Position numbers and translations under genes: made by a program. 6,271 bases of DNA from Methylococcaceae bacterium (GTDB lineage: Bacteria > Pseudomonadota > Gammaproteobacteria > Methylococcales > Methylomonadaceae), in contig CANNLO010000285.1 in the NCBI GenBank assembly GCA_947505055.1, forward strand, positions 1-6,271, given 5' to 3'. Shown here piece after piece: positions 1-6,271 of this stretch. The first letter of the stretch is position 1; each line of letters starts with the position of its first letter. The notes beneath the pieces were generated by a model. That model made no database searches and was not told the DNA's origin. It saw nothing but the letters and a program-made list of their open reading frames with translations.

Positions 1-68
1 AACTCAAAATAAGTAACCAAGAGACTTTTGCCAGTATGCCCCAGACAGATTAACCTGTTCACATTGAC

Positions 69-107
69 AAAAAAAATCCCTGAAAAACTATTGATTTAAC
101 AGGGATT
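69..107 (-). terminator. Rho-independent terminator after tRNA-Ser
   Basis: Read on the minus strand, AATCCCTG (100-107 complement) and CAGGGATT (75-82 complement) form a perfect 8-bp inverted repeat around a 17-base AT-rich loop. The second arm runs straight into a run of T residues (complement of the A run at 69-76). Stem plus U-tract is the classic intrinsic terminator form. It lies 8 bases beyond the CCA end of the tRNA and is the only convincing terminator in the window, so it probably ends both the tRNA transcript and any csrA read-through transcript. The loop is longer than usual, which could weaken it somewhat. Confidence 0.85.
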
Positions 108-115
108 CTTATATA

Positions 116-207
116 TGGCGGAGAGTGAGGGATTCGAACCCTCGATGGGAGTTAAAGCCCATACTCCCTTAGCAGGGGAGCGCCTTCAGCCTCTCGGCCA
201 ACTCTCC
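116..207 (-). tRNA. tRNA-Ser (anticodon GCU)
   Basis: This is a serine tRNA reading AGC and AGU codons. On the minus strand the 7-bp acceptor stem GGAGAGT pairs perfectly with ACTCTCC, followed by discriminator G and an encoded CCA end. The anticodon stem CTCCC/GGGAG closes the loop CTGCTAA, placing anticodon GCT at 171-173. A long variable arm (TGGG...CCCA) is the class II hallmark of serine tRNAs, and the T arm is GAGGG-TTCGAAT-CCCTC. The total length of 92 bases with CCA fits tRNA-Ser. The E. coli equivalent, serV, also lies next to csrA, so the location supports the call. I see no convincing promoter of its own in the 82-base spacer from csrA. Confidence 0.97.
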
Positions 208-289
208 AAATAGATAGTATTTATCTTTTAGTTAAAGATATTAATTTTAAAGATTTTATAAAAAGTTATTTTGAACAACAGTAAGTATT

Positions 290-490
290 CTAAACCTCAT
301 ACCCTGTCAATCCTTCAGGATCATTTTGTTCTTTTTTTATTCTTTCGTAGATTTCTTCCCTATGCACTGAAACTTCTTTCGGTGCATTAACACCAATGCG
401 AACCTGATTTCCTTTAACTCCGAGAACAGTGACTGTAACTTCATCACCTATCATTAAAGTCTCTCCTACCCGACGAGTCAAGATAAGCAT
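290..490 (-). CDS. csrA: Carbon storage regulator CsrA (RsmA)
   Basis: CsrA is a small homodimeric RNA-binding protein. It binds GGA motifs in mRNA leaders, usually over the ribosome binding site, and controls translation and stability of mRNAs for carbon metabolism, motility and biofilm formation; CsrB-type small RNAs normally sequester it. The 66-residue product matches E. coli CsrA nearly residue for residue up to about residue 48. It has the key RNA-contact residues L4 and R6 in the first beta strand and V42 and R44 in the last strand, followed by the C-terminal helix ([10 protein letters not shown]). Only the tail after residue 52 differs, ending LTGYEV, a few residues longer than the 61-residue E. 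coli protein. The ATG start is supported by an AGGGAG ribosome binding site five bases upstream. It stops with TAG. An extended -10 promoter precedes it, and no terminator separates it from the tRNA downstream. Confidence 0.98.
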   Translation of the reverse strand: MLILTRRVGETLMIGDEVTVTVLGVKGNQVRIGVNAPKEVSVHREEIYERIKKEQNDPEGLTGYEV

Positions 491-495
491 GGCTA

Positions 496-501
496 CTCCC
501 T
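496..501 (-). promoter_or_regulatory. csrA ribosome binding site with a GGA motif
   Basis: AGGGAG on the minus strand lies five bases before the csrA ATG and fixes the start. It contains a GGA triplet within UAUAGGGAGUA, which resembles the core of a CsrA binding site. Autorepression, as known for E. coli csrA, is therefore possible, but no hairpin presenting the GGA is evident, so this is inference. Confidence 0.75.
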
Positions 502-552
502 ATATATATTAAAAAAGCACTGAATTTAAACAATACCCAACCAAGACGAGCA

Positions 553-561
553 ATTATAGCA
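553..561 (-). promoter_or_regulatory. Extended -10 promoter of csrA
   Basis: The minus strand reads TGC-TATAAT, a perfect TATAAT (553-558) preceded by the TGn extension of extended -10 promoters. No good -35 hexamer is present: the best match at the right distance is about 3 of 6, which is acceptable for an extended -10 promoter. Transcription would start near 546 and give a leader of about 55 bases. The C just before TATAAT would also suit RpoS-type holoenzyme, and E. coli csrA has an RpoS-dependent promoter, but that parallel is speculative. Confidence 0.6.
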
Positions 562-582
562 GATTTTTCTTATAAATAAACC

Positions 583-1809
583 CTATGATGCAATTTTCTG
601 ATCCAGTTTAAAAGCTGCGTGTAATGCTCTTACTGCAAGTTCTAAATATTTCGCATCAACTACAACCGAAATTTTGATTTCGGATGTTGAAATCATTCTT
701 ATGTTAATGCCTTCGTCAGCCAATGCTTTAAACATCGTACAGGCAATCCCGGCATGCGAACGCATACCAACGCCGACAATCGATACTTTTACGATACTAT
801 CATCACCAGTCACATTTCTGGCACCAAGATCTTCGCAGGTTTTATCCAGCAAGGCTTTTGCCCGCTGATATTCATTACGATTGACTGTAAATGTAAAGTC
901 AGTCGTTGAATCATCAGCAATATTTTGGATGATCATATCAATTTCGATATTAGCATCAGCAATCGGCCCTAAAATTTTAAACGCAACTCCCGGCAAATCA
1001 GGAACTCCGGTGATGGTTAATTTAGCTTCATCCCTATTAAAGGCGATTCCTGATATTAATGCACTTTCCACTTCTGATTCCTCATAGGTAATGAGCGTAC
1101 CCCTACCCTCTTCAAATGATGACAACACGCGCAAGGCAACGTTATATTTTCCGGCAAATTCAACCGATCTAATCTGTAAAACCTTTGAACCCAAACTGGC
1201 CATTTCCAGCATTTCTTCAAAGGTGATTTTATCCAGTCTACGCGCTTTAGGCTCTACTCTTGGATCTGTCGTGTAAACACCATCAACGTCAGTATAAATA
1301 TGACATTCATCGGCTTTTAAAGCCGCCGCCAACGCTACGGCAGTCGTATCAGACCCACCTCTACCCAAAGTAGTAATATTTCCGTCTTCATCAACACCCT
1401 GAAAACCAGCAACGACAACAACTTTGCCTGCATCAAGATCAGCGCGGATGCGAACATCATCTATTTTACGAATTCTGGCTTTGGTAAAACTGCTATCGGT
1501 TAGAATTTTTACCTGAGTCCCAGTATAAGAACAAGCATCGCAACCAATCTCGTGCAAAGCCATACTTAACAAGGCGACGGTAACTTGCTCACCGGTCGAT
1601 AACAAGACATCAGTTTCCCGTTCATCAGGGTTATTCTGCATTGCATTTGCCAGAGCAACCAAGCGATTTGTTTCCCCACTCATCGCCGAAACAACAACAA
1701 TAATTTGATCACCTAAATCATGAGCTGACTTTACCTTTTCAGCAACCGCTTTGATGCGCTCAACGGTACCAACTGAGGTGCCGCCAAATTTGTATACAAA
1801 TAATGCCAT
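583..1809 (-). CDS. lysC: Aspartate kinase (LysC type, monofunctional)
   Basis: Aspartokinase phosphorylates L-aspartate with ATP to aspartyl-4-phosphate, the first step towards lysine, threonine, methionine and diaminopimelate; it is cytoplasmic. In the 408-residue product the N-terminal kinase domain shows KFGGTS at 7-12, STGEQ at 71-75, the GRGGSDT loop at 149-155 and TDVDGVYTTDPR at 173-184. Two ACT regulatory domains follow, roughly 264-325 and 341-402, where lysine and threonine feedback inhibition is expected. Length and the lack of a homoserine dehydrogenase domain match the Pseudomonas-type monofunctional enzyme. The ATG start has AGAAGG nine bases upstream. It lies 13 bases after alaS, and that ribosome binding site overlaps the alaS TAG, pointing to co-transcription and probable translational coupling. 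Some relatives also make a beta subunit from an internal start; in-frame Met200 and Met203 exist here but have no well-placed Shine-Dalgarno. It stops with TAG. Confidence 0.96.
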   Translation of the reverse strand: MALFVYKFGGTSVGTVERIKAVAEKVKSAHDLGDQIIVVVSAMSGETNRLVALANAMQNNPDERETDVLLSTGEQVTVALLSMALHEIGCDACSYTGTQVKILTDSSFTKARIRKIDDVRIRADLDAGKVVVVAGFQGVDEDGNITTLGRGGSDTTAVALAAALKADECHIYTDVDGVYTTDPRVEPKARRLDKITFEEMLEMASLGSKVLQIRSVEFAGKYNVALRVLSSFEEGRGTLITYEESEVESALISGIAFNRDEAKLTITGVPDLPGVAFKILGPIADANIEIDMIIQNIADDSTTDFTFTVNRNEYQRAKALLDKTCEDLGARNVTGDDSIVKVSIVGVGMRSHAGIACTMFKALADEGINIRMISTSEIKISVVVDAKYLELAVRALHAAFKLDQKIAS

Positions 1810-1818
1810 TTACTAGAA

Positions 1819-1824
1819 CCTTCT
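1819..1824 (-). promoter_or_regulatory. lysC ribosome binding site overlapping the alaS stop
   Basis: The minus strand reads TAGAAGG, in which the first two bases of AGAAGG are the last two bases of the alaS TAG. The motif sits nine bases before the lysC ATG. Ribosomes ending alaS would release directly on the lysC start region, which supports translational coupling of the two genes. Confidence 0.7.
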
Positions 1825-4435
1825 AAGCGCCAAGTTGCGTTTTCACCCAAGCCGAAACTTGTGCCAATGCGTCTGCCAAACCAGACGGATCATTACCTCC
1901 CGCCATTGCCAGATCAGGTTTACCGCCACCTTTACCACCCACTTGAGTAGCAACAAAATTGACCAAATCGCCGGCCTTTATTTGCCCCATTTTGTCGTTG
2001 GTCACACCGGCAATCAAATTAATTTTTTCACCTTCAACGACCGCCAACACAATCGCAGCGCTGCCCAGCTTATTCTTTAACTGCACGACCAAATCTCTCA
2101 GGGATTTCGGATCGACATCATCCAGCTTAAGCGCCAAGACCTTAACACCTTCGACATCAACTGCCTGGGCACCCAAGTCACTCCCTGCCGAACTAGCCAA
2201 CTTGGCTTGCAATCGATCCAACTGTTTCTCCAAAAGCCGGTTTTTTTCCATCAATTGTTCAACTTTTTCAGGTGCTTTATCTGGCGCGCTTTTTAGCATG
2301 CTGGCAATACTGACAAGAGCGTTATCGCGACTCGCTAGCCAGTCAAAACAAACACCGCCGGTTACCGCCTCAATACGCCGGACACCAGACGCAACGCCAG
2401 TTTCGTTGACAATTTTCAGACAACCAATGTCCCCTGCCCTATCAACATGTGTACCACCGCAAAGCTCAGTTGAAAATTCGCCAATTTTTAAAACCCGTAC
2501 TTCATCACCGTACTTTTCGCCGAACAGAGCCATCGCACCGGCTTTAACAGCCTCATCCTTGGCCATTACTTCAGCACTAACGGGATTATTTAAACGGATT
2601 TGTTCATTAACAATCCGCTCAACAGCACTGATTTCAAAAGCTGTTACTGGCTCAAAATGTGAAAAATCAAAACGTAAGCGCTCGGGGTTTACCAAAGAAC
2701 CCTTTTGCGCGACATGATCACCCAAAACCTGCCTTAAAGCTGCGTGCAACAAATGGGTTGCGGAATGATTGAGTTCAGTCGCTATTCTGTCAACCGCACT
2801 TACTTTGGCATCGCATAATTGACCTTGAGTTAAAATACCGGACAGTAATACGCCCTTATGTAAAAACAGGTTACCACCTTGTTTTTGGGTATCGGTCACT
2901 TCAAAGATTGCGCCATCAGCTTCAATTCTTCCGCAATCGCCGATCTGTCCGCCGGACTCGGCATAAAAAGGTGTCTTATCCAAGATGACAACACCCTCTT
3001 CACCATCCTGCAAACTGTTGACTGATTGTCCATGTTTATAAAGACCAATAATGCTCACCTGATCTTCAAGGTGATGATAACCGGTAAAATCAGTCTGTGA
3101 ATCAAGCTTGATATCCTGGTCGTAATCTGCACCAAAACTACTTGCAGACCTTGCTCTGTCTCGTTGCGCAGACATAGCCATTTCAAAACCGGCATGATCG
3201 ACAGTAAGATGATGTTCTCGGGCAAAATCGGCAGTCAAATCGACGGGAAAACCATAGGTATCATATAGCTGAAATACGGTATCCCCAGGAATAACTGAAC
3301 CTTCCATCTTGGCAACACAGGATTCCAGAATCCTCATGCCTTGTTCCAGAGTTTCGGCAAAACGCTCTTCTTCTTTTTTTAATACACGCTCAATTTGGAC
3401 TTGTGTGGCAATAAGTTCAGGAAACGCAAGCCCCATTTCTTCAGCCAGCGGCGCAACGAGTTTATAAAAGAAAACATCGCGAATACCCAATTGATAACCG
3501 TGACGAATTGCACGACGAATAATACGACGTACCACATAACCGCGACCTTCATTGGATGGCATTACGCCATCTGCAATCAAAAATGCACAGGAACGAATAT
3601 GATCTGCAATCACCCGCAACGAACTTTGCGACAAATCGTTAATTCCAGCAAGTTCGGCTGCAGCATTTAATAGTTTTTGAAATAAATCAATCTCGTAATT
3701 GCTATGCACGCCTTGAACCACGGCTGCGATACGTTCCAACCCCATACCGGTATCCACCGAAGGTTTTGGCAATGGTGTTAACGAGCCGTCTGCGGCACGG
3801 TCGTATTGCATAAACACCAAATTCCAGATTTCGATATAACGATCACCATCTTCATCGGGGGAACCCGGGGGGCCTCCAGCTATATTGGCACCATGGTCAT
3901 AGAATATTTCGGTACAAGGTCCGCAAGGCCCAACGTCACCCATTGACCAGAAATTATCTTTTGCACCTATTCTTGAAAAACGAACCGGCGAAATACCAAC
4001 ATCGTCCAACCATATTTTTTCGGCTTCAGAATCTTCATCAAAAACGGTTACCCATAATTTTTCCACAGGAATTTCGAGTTCTTTGGTTAAAAAATCCCAG
4101 GCAAAATGGATGGCTTCTTTTTTAAAATAATCGCCAAAACTAAAATTACCCAGCATTTCAAAAAAAGTATGATGCCTGGCTGTATAACCGACATTTTCCA
4201 GATCGTTATGCTTGCCACCGGCACGCACGCAACGTTGGCTGGTAGCAGCCTTGTTATAATCACGGTGATCTCGGCCTAAAAATACATCCTTAAATTGCAC
4301 CATTCCTGCATTGGTAAACAATAAAGTCGGATCATTGCACGGAACCAGTGAACTTGAAGGCTGAACTGAGTGTCCACGTTCACGAAAAAACTCCAGAAAA
4401 GCGGTGCGCAACTCTGCGCTAGTCATTTTTTTCAT
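1823..4435 (-). CDS. alaS: Alanyl-tRNA synthetase
   Basis: AlaRS is a class II synthetase that charges tRNA-Ala with alanine and clears mischarged Ser-tRNA and Gly-tRNA. The 870-residue product has the usual bacterial length and domain order. The catalytic domain has [16 protein letters not shown] (69-84) and GMGLERI (230-236, motif 3). The tRNA-recognition region carries the Arg-rich helix near 303-311. The editing domain has SGGQ at 494-497 and the zinc-site ligands H557-x3-H561 and C659-x3-H663 (CGGTH). The C-Ala domain ends with the Gly-rich [15 protein letters not shown] (833-847). Two starts are possible: the ATG at 4433-4435 and another three codons on (4424-4426). The second gives an N-terminus closer to E. 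coli AlaRS, and neither has a recognisable Shine-Dalgarno. It lies 24 bases after recX, without an obvious promoter or terminator between. It stops with TAG. Confidence 0.98.
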   Translation of the reverse strand: MKKMTSAELRTAFLEFFRERGHSVQPSSSLVPCNDPTLLFTNAGMVQFKDVFLGRDHRDYNKAATSQRCVRAGGKHNDLENVGYTARHHTFFEMLGNFSFGDYFKKEAIHFAWDFLTKELEIPVEKLWVTVFDEDSEAEKIWLDDVGISPVRFSRIGAKDNFWSMGDVGPCGPCTEIFYDHGANIAGGPPGSPDEDGDRYIEIWNLVFMQYDRAADGSLTPLPKPSVDTGMGLERIAAVVQGVHSNYEIDLFQKLLNAAAELAGINDLSQSSLRVIADHIRSCAFLIADGVMPSNEGRGYVVRRIIRRAIRHGYQLGIRDVFFYKLVAPLAEEMGLAFPELIATQVQIERVLKKEEERFAETLEQGMRILESCVAKMEGSVIPGDTVFQLYDTYGFPVDLTADFAREHHLTVDHAGFEMAMSAQRDRARSASSFGADYDQDIKLDSQTDFTGYHHLEDQVSIIGLYKHGQSVNSLQDGEEGVVILDKTPFYAESGGQIGDCGRIEADGAIFEVTDTQKQGGNLFLHKGVLLSGILTQGQLCDAKVSAVDRIATELNHSATHLLHAALRQVLGDHVAQKGSLVNPERLRFDFSHFEPVTAFEISAVERIVNEQIRLNNPVSAEVMAKDEAVKAGAMALFGEKYGDEVRVLKIGEFSTELCGGTHVDRAGDIGCLKIVNETGVASGVRRIEAVTGGVCFDWLASRDNALVSIASMLKSAPDKAPEKVEQLMEKNRLLEKQLDRLQAKLASSAGSDLGAQAVDVEGVKVLALKLDDVDPKSLRDLVVQLKNKLGSAAIVLAVVEGEKINLIAGVTNDKMGQIKAGDLVNFVATQVGGKGGGKPDLAMAGGNDPSGLADALAQVSAWVKTQLGA

Positions 4436-4459
4436 AATAAATGCTGTTATAACTAAAAC

Positions 4460-4945
4460 TTATTCCAATTTGATAGCCAAATCATTAAATAACTGATTAA
4501 TCATTTCGCCGGAAAATCCACGCTGTAGTAAAAAACGACTGCGTTTTGCCCATTCATTGCGCTTTAGCACAACATCCTGGTTATATTTTTTGCTGTATAA
4601 CTTTTGTAACAACTCCAGCCAGCCAGCCGACTCTCTTTGGACAATGTCATCAAGAGAAAACGTCGCTATGCCGTTTTGCTTTAGTTCATAAGTCACACGA
4701 AGCGGTCCGTAACCTTTTAGAATACGAAATCTGGCATAACTTTCAGCATATCTCAGATCGCTTTGCCAGCCTTCGGCTGCCAACTCTAAAATAACTGGAC
4801 GAGCAAGCTCTGCGTCAAAACCTCTTAAAGCCAGCTTGTTCAGCAATTCTTTTTGACTGTGCTCTCTATACGCCAATAACCGCAGACAAACATCCTTAAT
4901 TTCCTTGTCGGCAGCTAATGGCTCGAAATCACTTTCTTCAATCAA
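4460..4945 (-). CDS. recX: RecA regulatory protein RecX
   Basis: RecX binds in the groove of RecA filaments, caps their growth and inhibits RecA ATPase and strand exchange. The 161-residue product is small and helical, as expected for tandem three-helix repeats. It shows LLAYREHSQKELLNKL at 23-38, the signature GYGPLRVTYELKQNGI at 78-93, and a C-terminal RFLLQRGFSGEMINQLF at 137-153, all alignable with E. coli RecX. The start is TTG: in frame upstream there are only two sense codons before the recA TAG, no ATG or GTG lies between that stop and the conserved region, and later starts would cut into it. The nearest Shine-Dalgarno-like sequence, AGAGGA inside the recA 3' end, is about 13 bases away, too far for strong initiation. 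Weak initiation or re-initiation after recA would keep RecX scarce relative to RecA, which suits its role. It stops with TAA, 24 bases before alaS. Confidence 0.93.
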   Translation of the reverse strand: MIEESDFEPLAADKEIKDVCLRLLAYREHSQKELLNKLALRGFDAELARPVILELAAEGWQSDLRYAESYARFRILKGYGPLRVTYELKQNGIATFSLDDIVQRESAGWLELLQKLYSKKYNQDVVLKRNEWAKRSRFLLQRGFSGEMINQLFNDLAIKLE

Positions 4946-4975
4946 AACGAACTATTCATCCTCTTCTTCAATCAA
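4934..4975 (-). repeat. 12-bp direct repeat across the recA/recX junction
   Basis: TTGATTGAAGAA (minus strand) occurs at 4964-4975, encoding Leu-Ile-Glu-Glu near the RecA C-terminus, and again at 4934-4945, forming the first four codons of recX. The copies are exactly 30 bases (10 codons) apart and in the same frame. A further Asp codon matches after one mismatched codon. This looks like a degenerate tandem duplication, though a chance match of short acidic codons cannot be excluded. Confidence 0.7.
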
Positions 4976-5989
4976 TGGTACATTGTTAACGCTAGGTTTC
5001 TTGGCAAAAGCTTCAGCCCTGATTTTACTCTCAATTTCTTTGGCTTTTTCAGGATGCTCTTTTAAAAAAGCCTTTACATTATCCTTGCCCTGGCCGATTT
5101 TTTCATCGCCGTAACTATACCAAGAACCGGCTTTCTGAATAAAACCATAACTTACTCCCAAATCGACCAATTCGCCGACAAAGGAAATGCCTTCGCCATA
5201 TAATATCTCGAACTCAGCCTGTTTAAAGGGCGGTGCAACTTTATTTTTGACGACTTTGACCCGAGTTTCATTACCAATAACTTCTTCGCCCTTTTTGATA
5301 GAGCCAATGCGTCGAATATCCAGACGAACCGAAGCGTAAAACTTAAGTGCATTACCACCGGTAGTGGTTTCGGGACTGCCAAACATCACGCCGATTTTCA
5401 TGCGTATCTGGTTAATAAAAATAACCAGTGTATTCGAACGCTTAATATTACCAGTCAATTTCCGTAAAGCCTGAGACATCAAACGCGCCTGCAAACCCAT
5501 ATGTGAATCACCCATATCGCCTTCAATCTCGGCTTTGGGCGTTAACGCAGCAACCGAATCAATGACAACCACGTCAACAGCACCAGAACGTACCAACATA
5601 TCGGTGATTTCAAGAGCCTGTTCGCCAGTATCGGGTTGCGAAACCAGTAAATCATCGACATTTACGCCCAATTTCTCTGCATAACCAGGGTCTAAAGCAT
5701 GCTCGGCATCAACAAAAGCAGCGGTTCCGCCCAACTTTTGCATTTCGGCGATGACTTGCAGGGTCAAAGTGGTTTTGCCGGAGGATTCAGGACCATAAAT
5801 CTCAATAACGCGACCACGAGGTAAACCGCCACAGCCCAGAGCAATATCCAACCCCAGGGAACCCGTAGAAACCACCTCAATATCTCGGGAAGCAGCCACA
5901 TCACCCATACGCATCACAGAGCCTTTACCAAACTGCTTCTCGATCTGCATCAGTGCCGCACCTAGCGCTTTCTTTTTATTCTCATCCAT
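4952..5989 (-). CDS. recA: Recombinase RecA
   Basis: RecA forms ATP-dependent filaments on single-stranded DNA, catalyses homologous pairing and strand exchange, and acts as co-protease for LexA cleavage in the SOS response. The 345-residue product has Walker A GPESSGKT at 66-73, catalytic E96 in VDAEHALDP, Walker B VVIDSV at 141-146 with D144, and the L2 DNA-binding loop region from Q194 to about 210, including GSPETTTGG. The C-terminal domain carries [15 protein letters not shown] from 290 and ends in a short acidic tail, EEEDE, shorter than the E. coli tail (353 residues in total). Such tails normally damp RecA activity. The ATG start has a strong AAAGGGG seven bases upstream. The stop is TAG, followed after two sense codons by recX in the same frame. 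SOS induction is expected from family knowledge, but no canonical LexA box is visible upstream. Confidence 0.99.
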   Translation of the reverse strand: MDENKKKALGAALMQIEKQFGKGSVMRMGDVAASRDIEVVSTGSLGLDIALGCGGLPRGRVIEIYGPESSGKTTLTLQVIAEMQKLGGTAAFVDAEHALDPGYAEKLGVNVDDLLVSQPDTGEQALEITDMLVRSGAVDVVVIDSVAALTPKAEIEGDMGDSHMGLQARLMSQALRKLTGNIKRSNTLVIFINQIRMKIGVMFGSPETTTGGNALKFYASVRLDIRRIGSIKKGEEVIGNETRVKVVKNKVAPPFKQAEFEILYGEGISFVGELVDLGVSYGFIQKAGSWYSYGDEKIGQGKDNVKAFLKEHPEKAKEIESKIRAEAFAKKPSVNNVPLIEEEDE

Positions 5990-5996
5990 ACTTATT

Positions 5997-6003
5997 CCCC
6001 TTT
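5997..6003 (-). promoter_or_regulatory. recA ribosome binding site
   Basis: AAAGGGG on the minus strand lies seven bases before the recA ATG. It is the strongest Shine-Dalgarno match in the window and fixes the recA start. Confidence 0.85.
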
Positions 6004-6047
6004 ATGCCCTGCGGCGCTGTCGGTTGGAAAGAAATATCGCCAAACCC

Positions 6048-6074
6048 ATAATATTTATTATCACATAGAGACAA
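6048..6074 (-). promoter_or_regulatory. Candidate recA promoter with an AT palindrome
   Basis: Two overlapping readings exist on the minus strand. One is an extended -10 element, TGT-GATAAT (6057-6065), with no useful -35. The other is TTGTCT (6069-6074) with TATTAT (6048-6053), 4 of 6 and 5 of 6 consensus matches, but with a short 15-base spacer. Either gives a recA leader of roughly 50-60 bases. The segment 6048-6061 is also a perfect inverted repeat, ATAATA-TT-TATTAT, which could be an operator or just AT-rich promoter DNA. The evidence is composition and position only. Confidence 0.35.
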
Positions 6075-6118
6075 GGCTTCGGATAGTCTTGATTTGCTAA
6101 AGGGGTAAGACGGAAGGC

Positions 6119-6150
6119 TCTGTAATTCAGGTATTACACTTTAATACAGA
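6119..6150. repeat. Nested inverted repeats upstream of recA
   Basis: An inner perfect inverted repeat GTATTA-N5-TAATAC spans 6131-6147. An outer pair, TCTGTA (6119-6124) and TACAGA (6145-6150), surrounds it with a 20-base spacer. The CTGT/ACAG half-sites recall the gammaproteobacterial LexA operator, whose spacing is N8, but here they are too far apart. The segment lies about 130-160 bases before the recA start. It could be an operator for LexA or another dimeric regulator; function is not established. Confidence 0.4.
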
Positions 6151-6271
6151 ATAATTATTGACTTAAAAAACTGATAATTTTCAATAACGCATTAATTTGT
6201 CTTAAGTGCTCGCTACTGACGACCAGAATAGTCACAGCCAATTTTGCACAACCATTGAATACCGGCTACTG

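Larger units (their letters stand above)
5990..6271. other. Gene-free region upstream of recA
   Basis: Apart from the recA ribosome binding site, candidate promoter and repeats listed separately, I see nothing assignable in these 282 bases. cinA often precedes recA in Gammaproteobacteria, but the three minus-strand frames in 6180-6271 are broken by stops and none resembles a CinA C-terminus. No tRNA or convincing terminator is visible. Confidence 0.6.

Noticed and set aside
222..240. Hairpin TATCTTT/AAAGATA between csrA and the tRNA as a csrA terminator
   Set aside because: The 7-bp stem is almost all A/T and no T run follows on the minus strand, so it is unlikely to terminate transcription.
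1201..1212. Internal start at Met200 or Met203 for a LysC beta subunit
   Set aside because: Such starts exist in some aspartokinase genes, but here the purine-rich sequence before either codon is too close to act as a normal Shine-Dalgarno.
1959..2717. A 252-codon plus-strand open frame opposite alaS
   Set aside because: It lies entirely antisense to a clearly conserved alaS region. Its translation is Ser/Thr/Ala/Arg-rich with no recognisable domain, as expected for a shadow frame.
4436..4459. A separate promoter for alaS based on TATAAC in the recX-alaS gap
   Set aside because: No -35 hexamer lies at a usable spacing (the nearest are 11 or 23 bases away), so there is no real support.
6206..6271. 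A plus-strand frame starting with GTG and open to the window edge
   Set aside because: It is only about 22 codons, follows directly on a TAA, has no clear ribosome binding site and shows no recognisable sequence. It might be the start of a gene outside the window, but there is no support here.
6217..6271. End of a cinA gene upstream of recA
   Set aside because: The location would fit, but the only minus-strand frame open from the edge ends at a TAG after about 18 codons, and its translation does not resemble a CinA C-terminus.

Overview
The window is a conserved housekeeping block of a gammaproteobacterium. Every gene I can support lies on the minus strand, so transcription runs from high to low coordinates in the order recA, recX, alaS, lysC, csrA, tRNA-Ser(GCU). 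Pseudomonas and several other Gammaproteobacteria share this order; E. coli has a close version without lysC (recA-recX-alaS-csrA-serV). The CsrA sequence appears almost identical to E. coli CsrA over its first 48 residues, judged from memory. Moderate base composition and AT-rich spacers would fit an environmental gammaproteobacterium, possibly a methanotroph of the Methylococcales, but that genus-level guess is weak.

Layout from the 5' end of the transcripts: positions 5990-6271 hold the recA leader and upstream region, with a good ribosome binding site, two AT-rich inverted repeats and no canonical CTGT-N8-ACAG LexA box. recA (4952-5989) is followed after 6 bases by recX (4460-4945), which starts with TTG and is in the same reading frame as recA. 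alaS (1823-4435) follows after 24 bases, and lysC (583-1809) after 13 bases, with its Shine-Dalgarno overlapping the alaS stop codon. A 92-base spacer then carries an extended -10 promoter for csrA (290-490). An 82-base AT-rich spacer leads to tRNA-Ser(GCU) (116-207), and a rho-independent terminator (69-107) closes the block. Positions 1-68 show nothing recognisable.

The genes form functional pairs rather than one pathway. RecA and its modulator RecX handle recombination and the SOS response. AlaRS and tRNA-Ser serve translation, LysC opens the aspartate-family amino acid pathway, and CsrA is a global post-transcriptional regulator.

I found no mobile element, CRISPR array, foreign gene or novel multi-gene system. 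The points worth a second look are small: the in-frame recA-TAG-recX junction with its 12-bp direct repeat, TAG as stop codon in four of five genes, the unusual repeat upstream of recA, the lack of a clear alaS ribosome binding site, and the apparent continuity of csrA with the tRNA.
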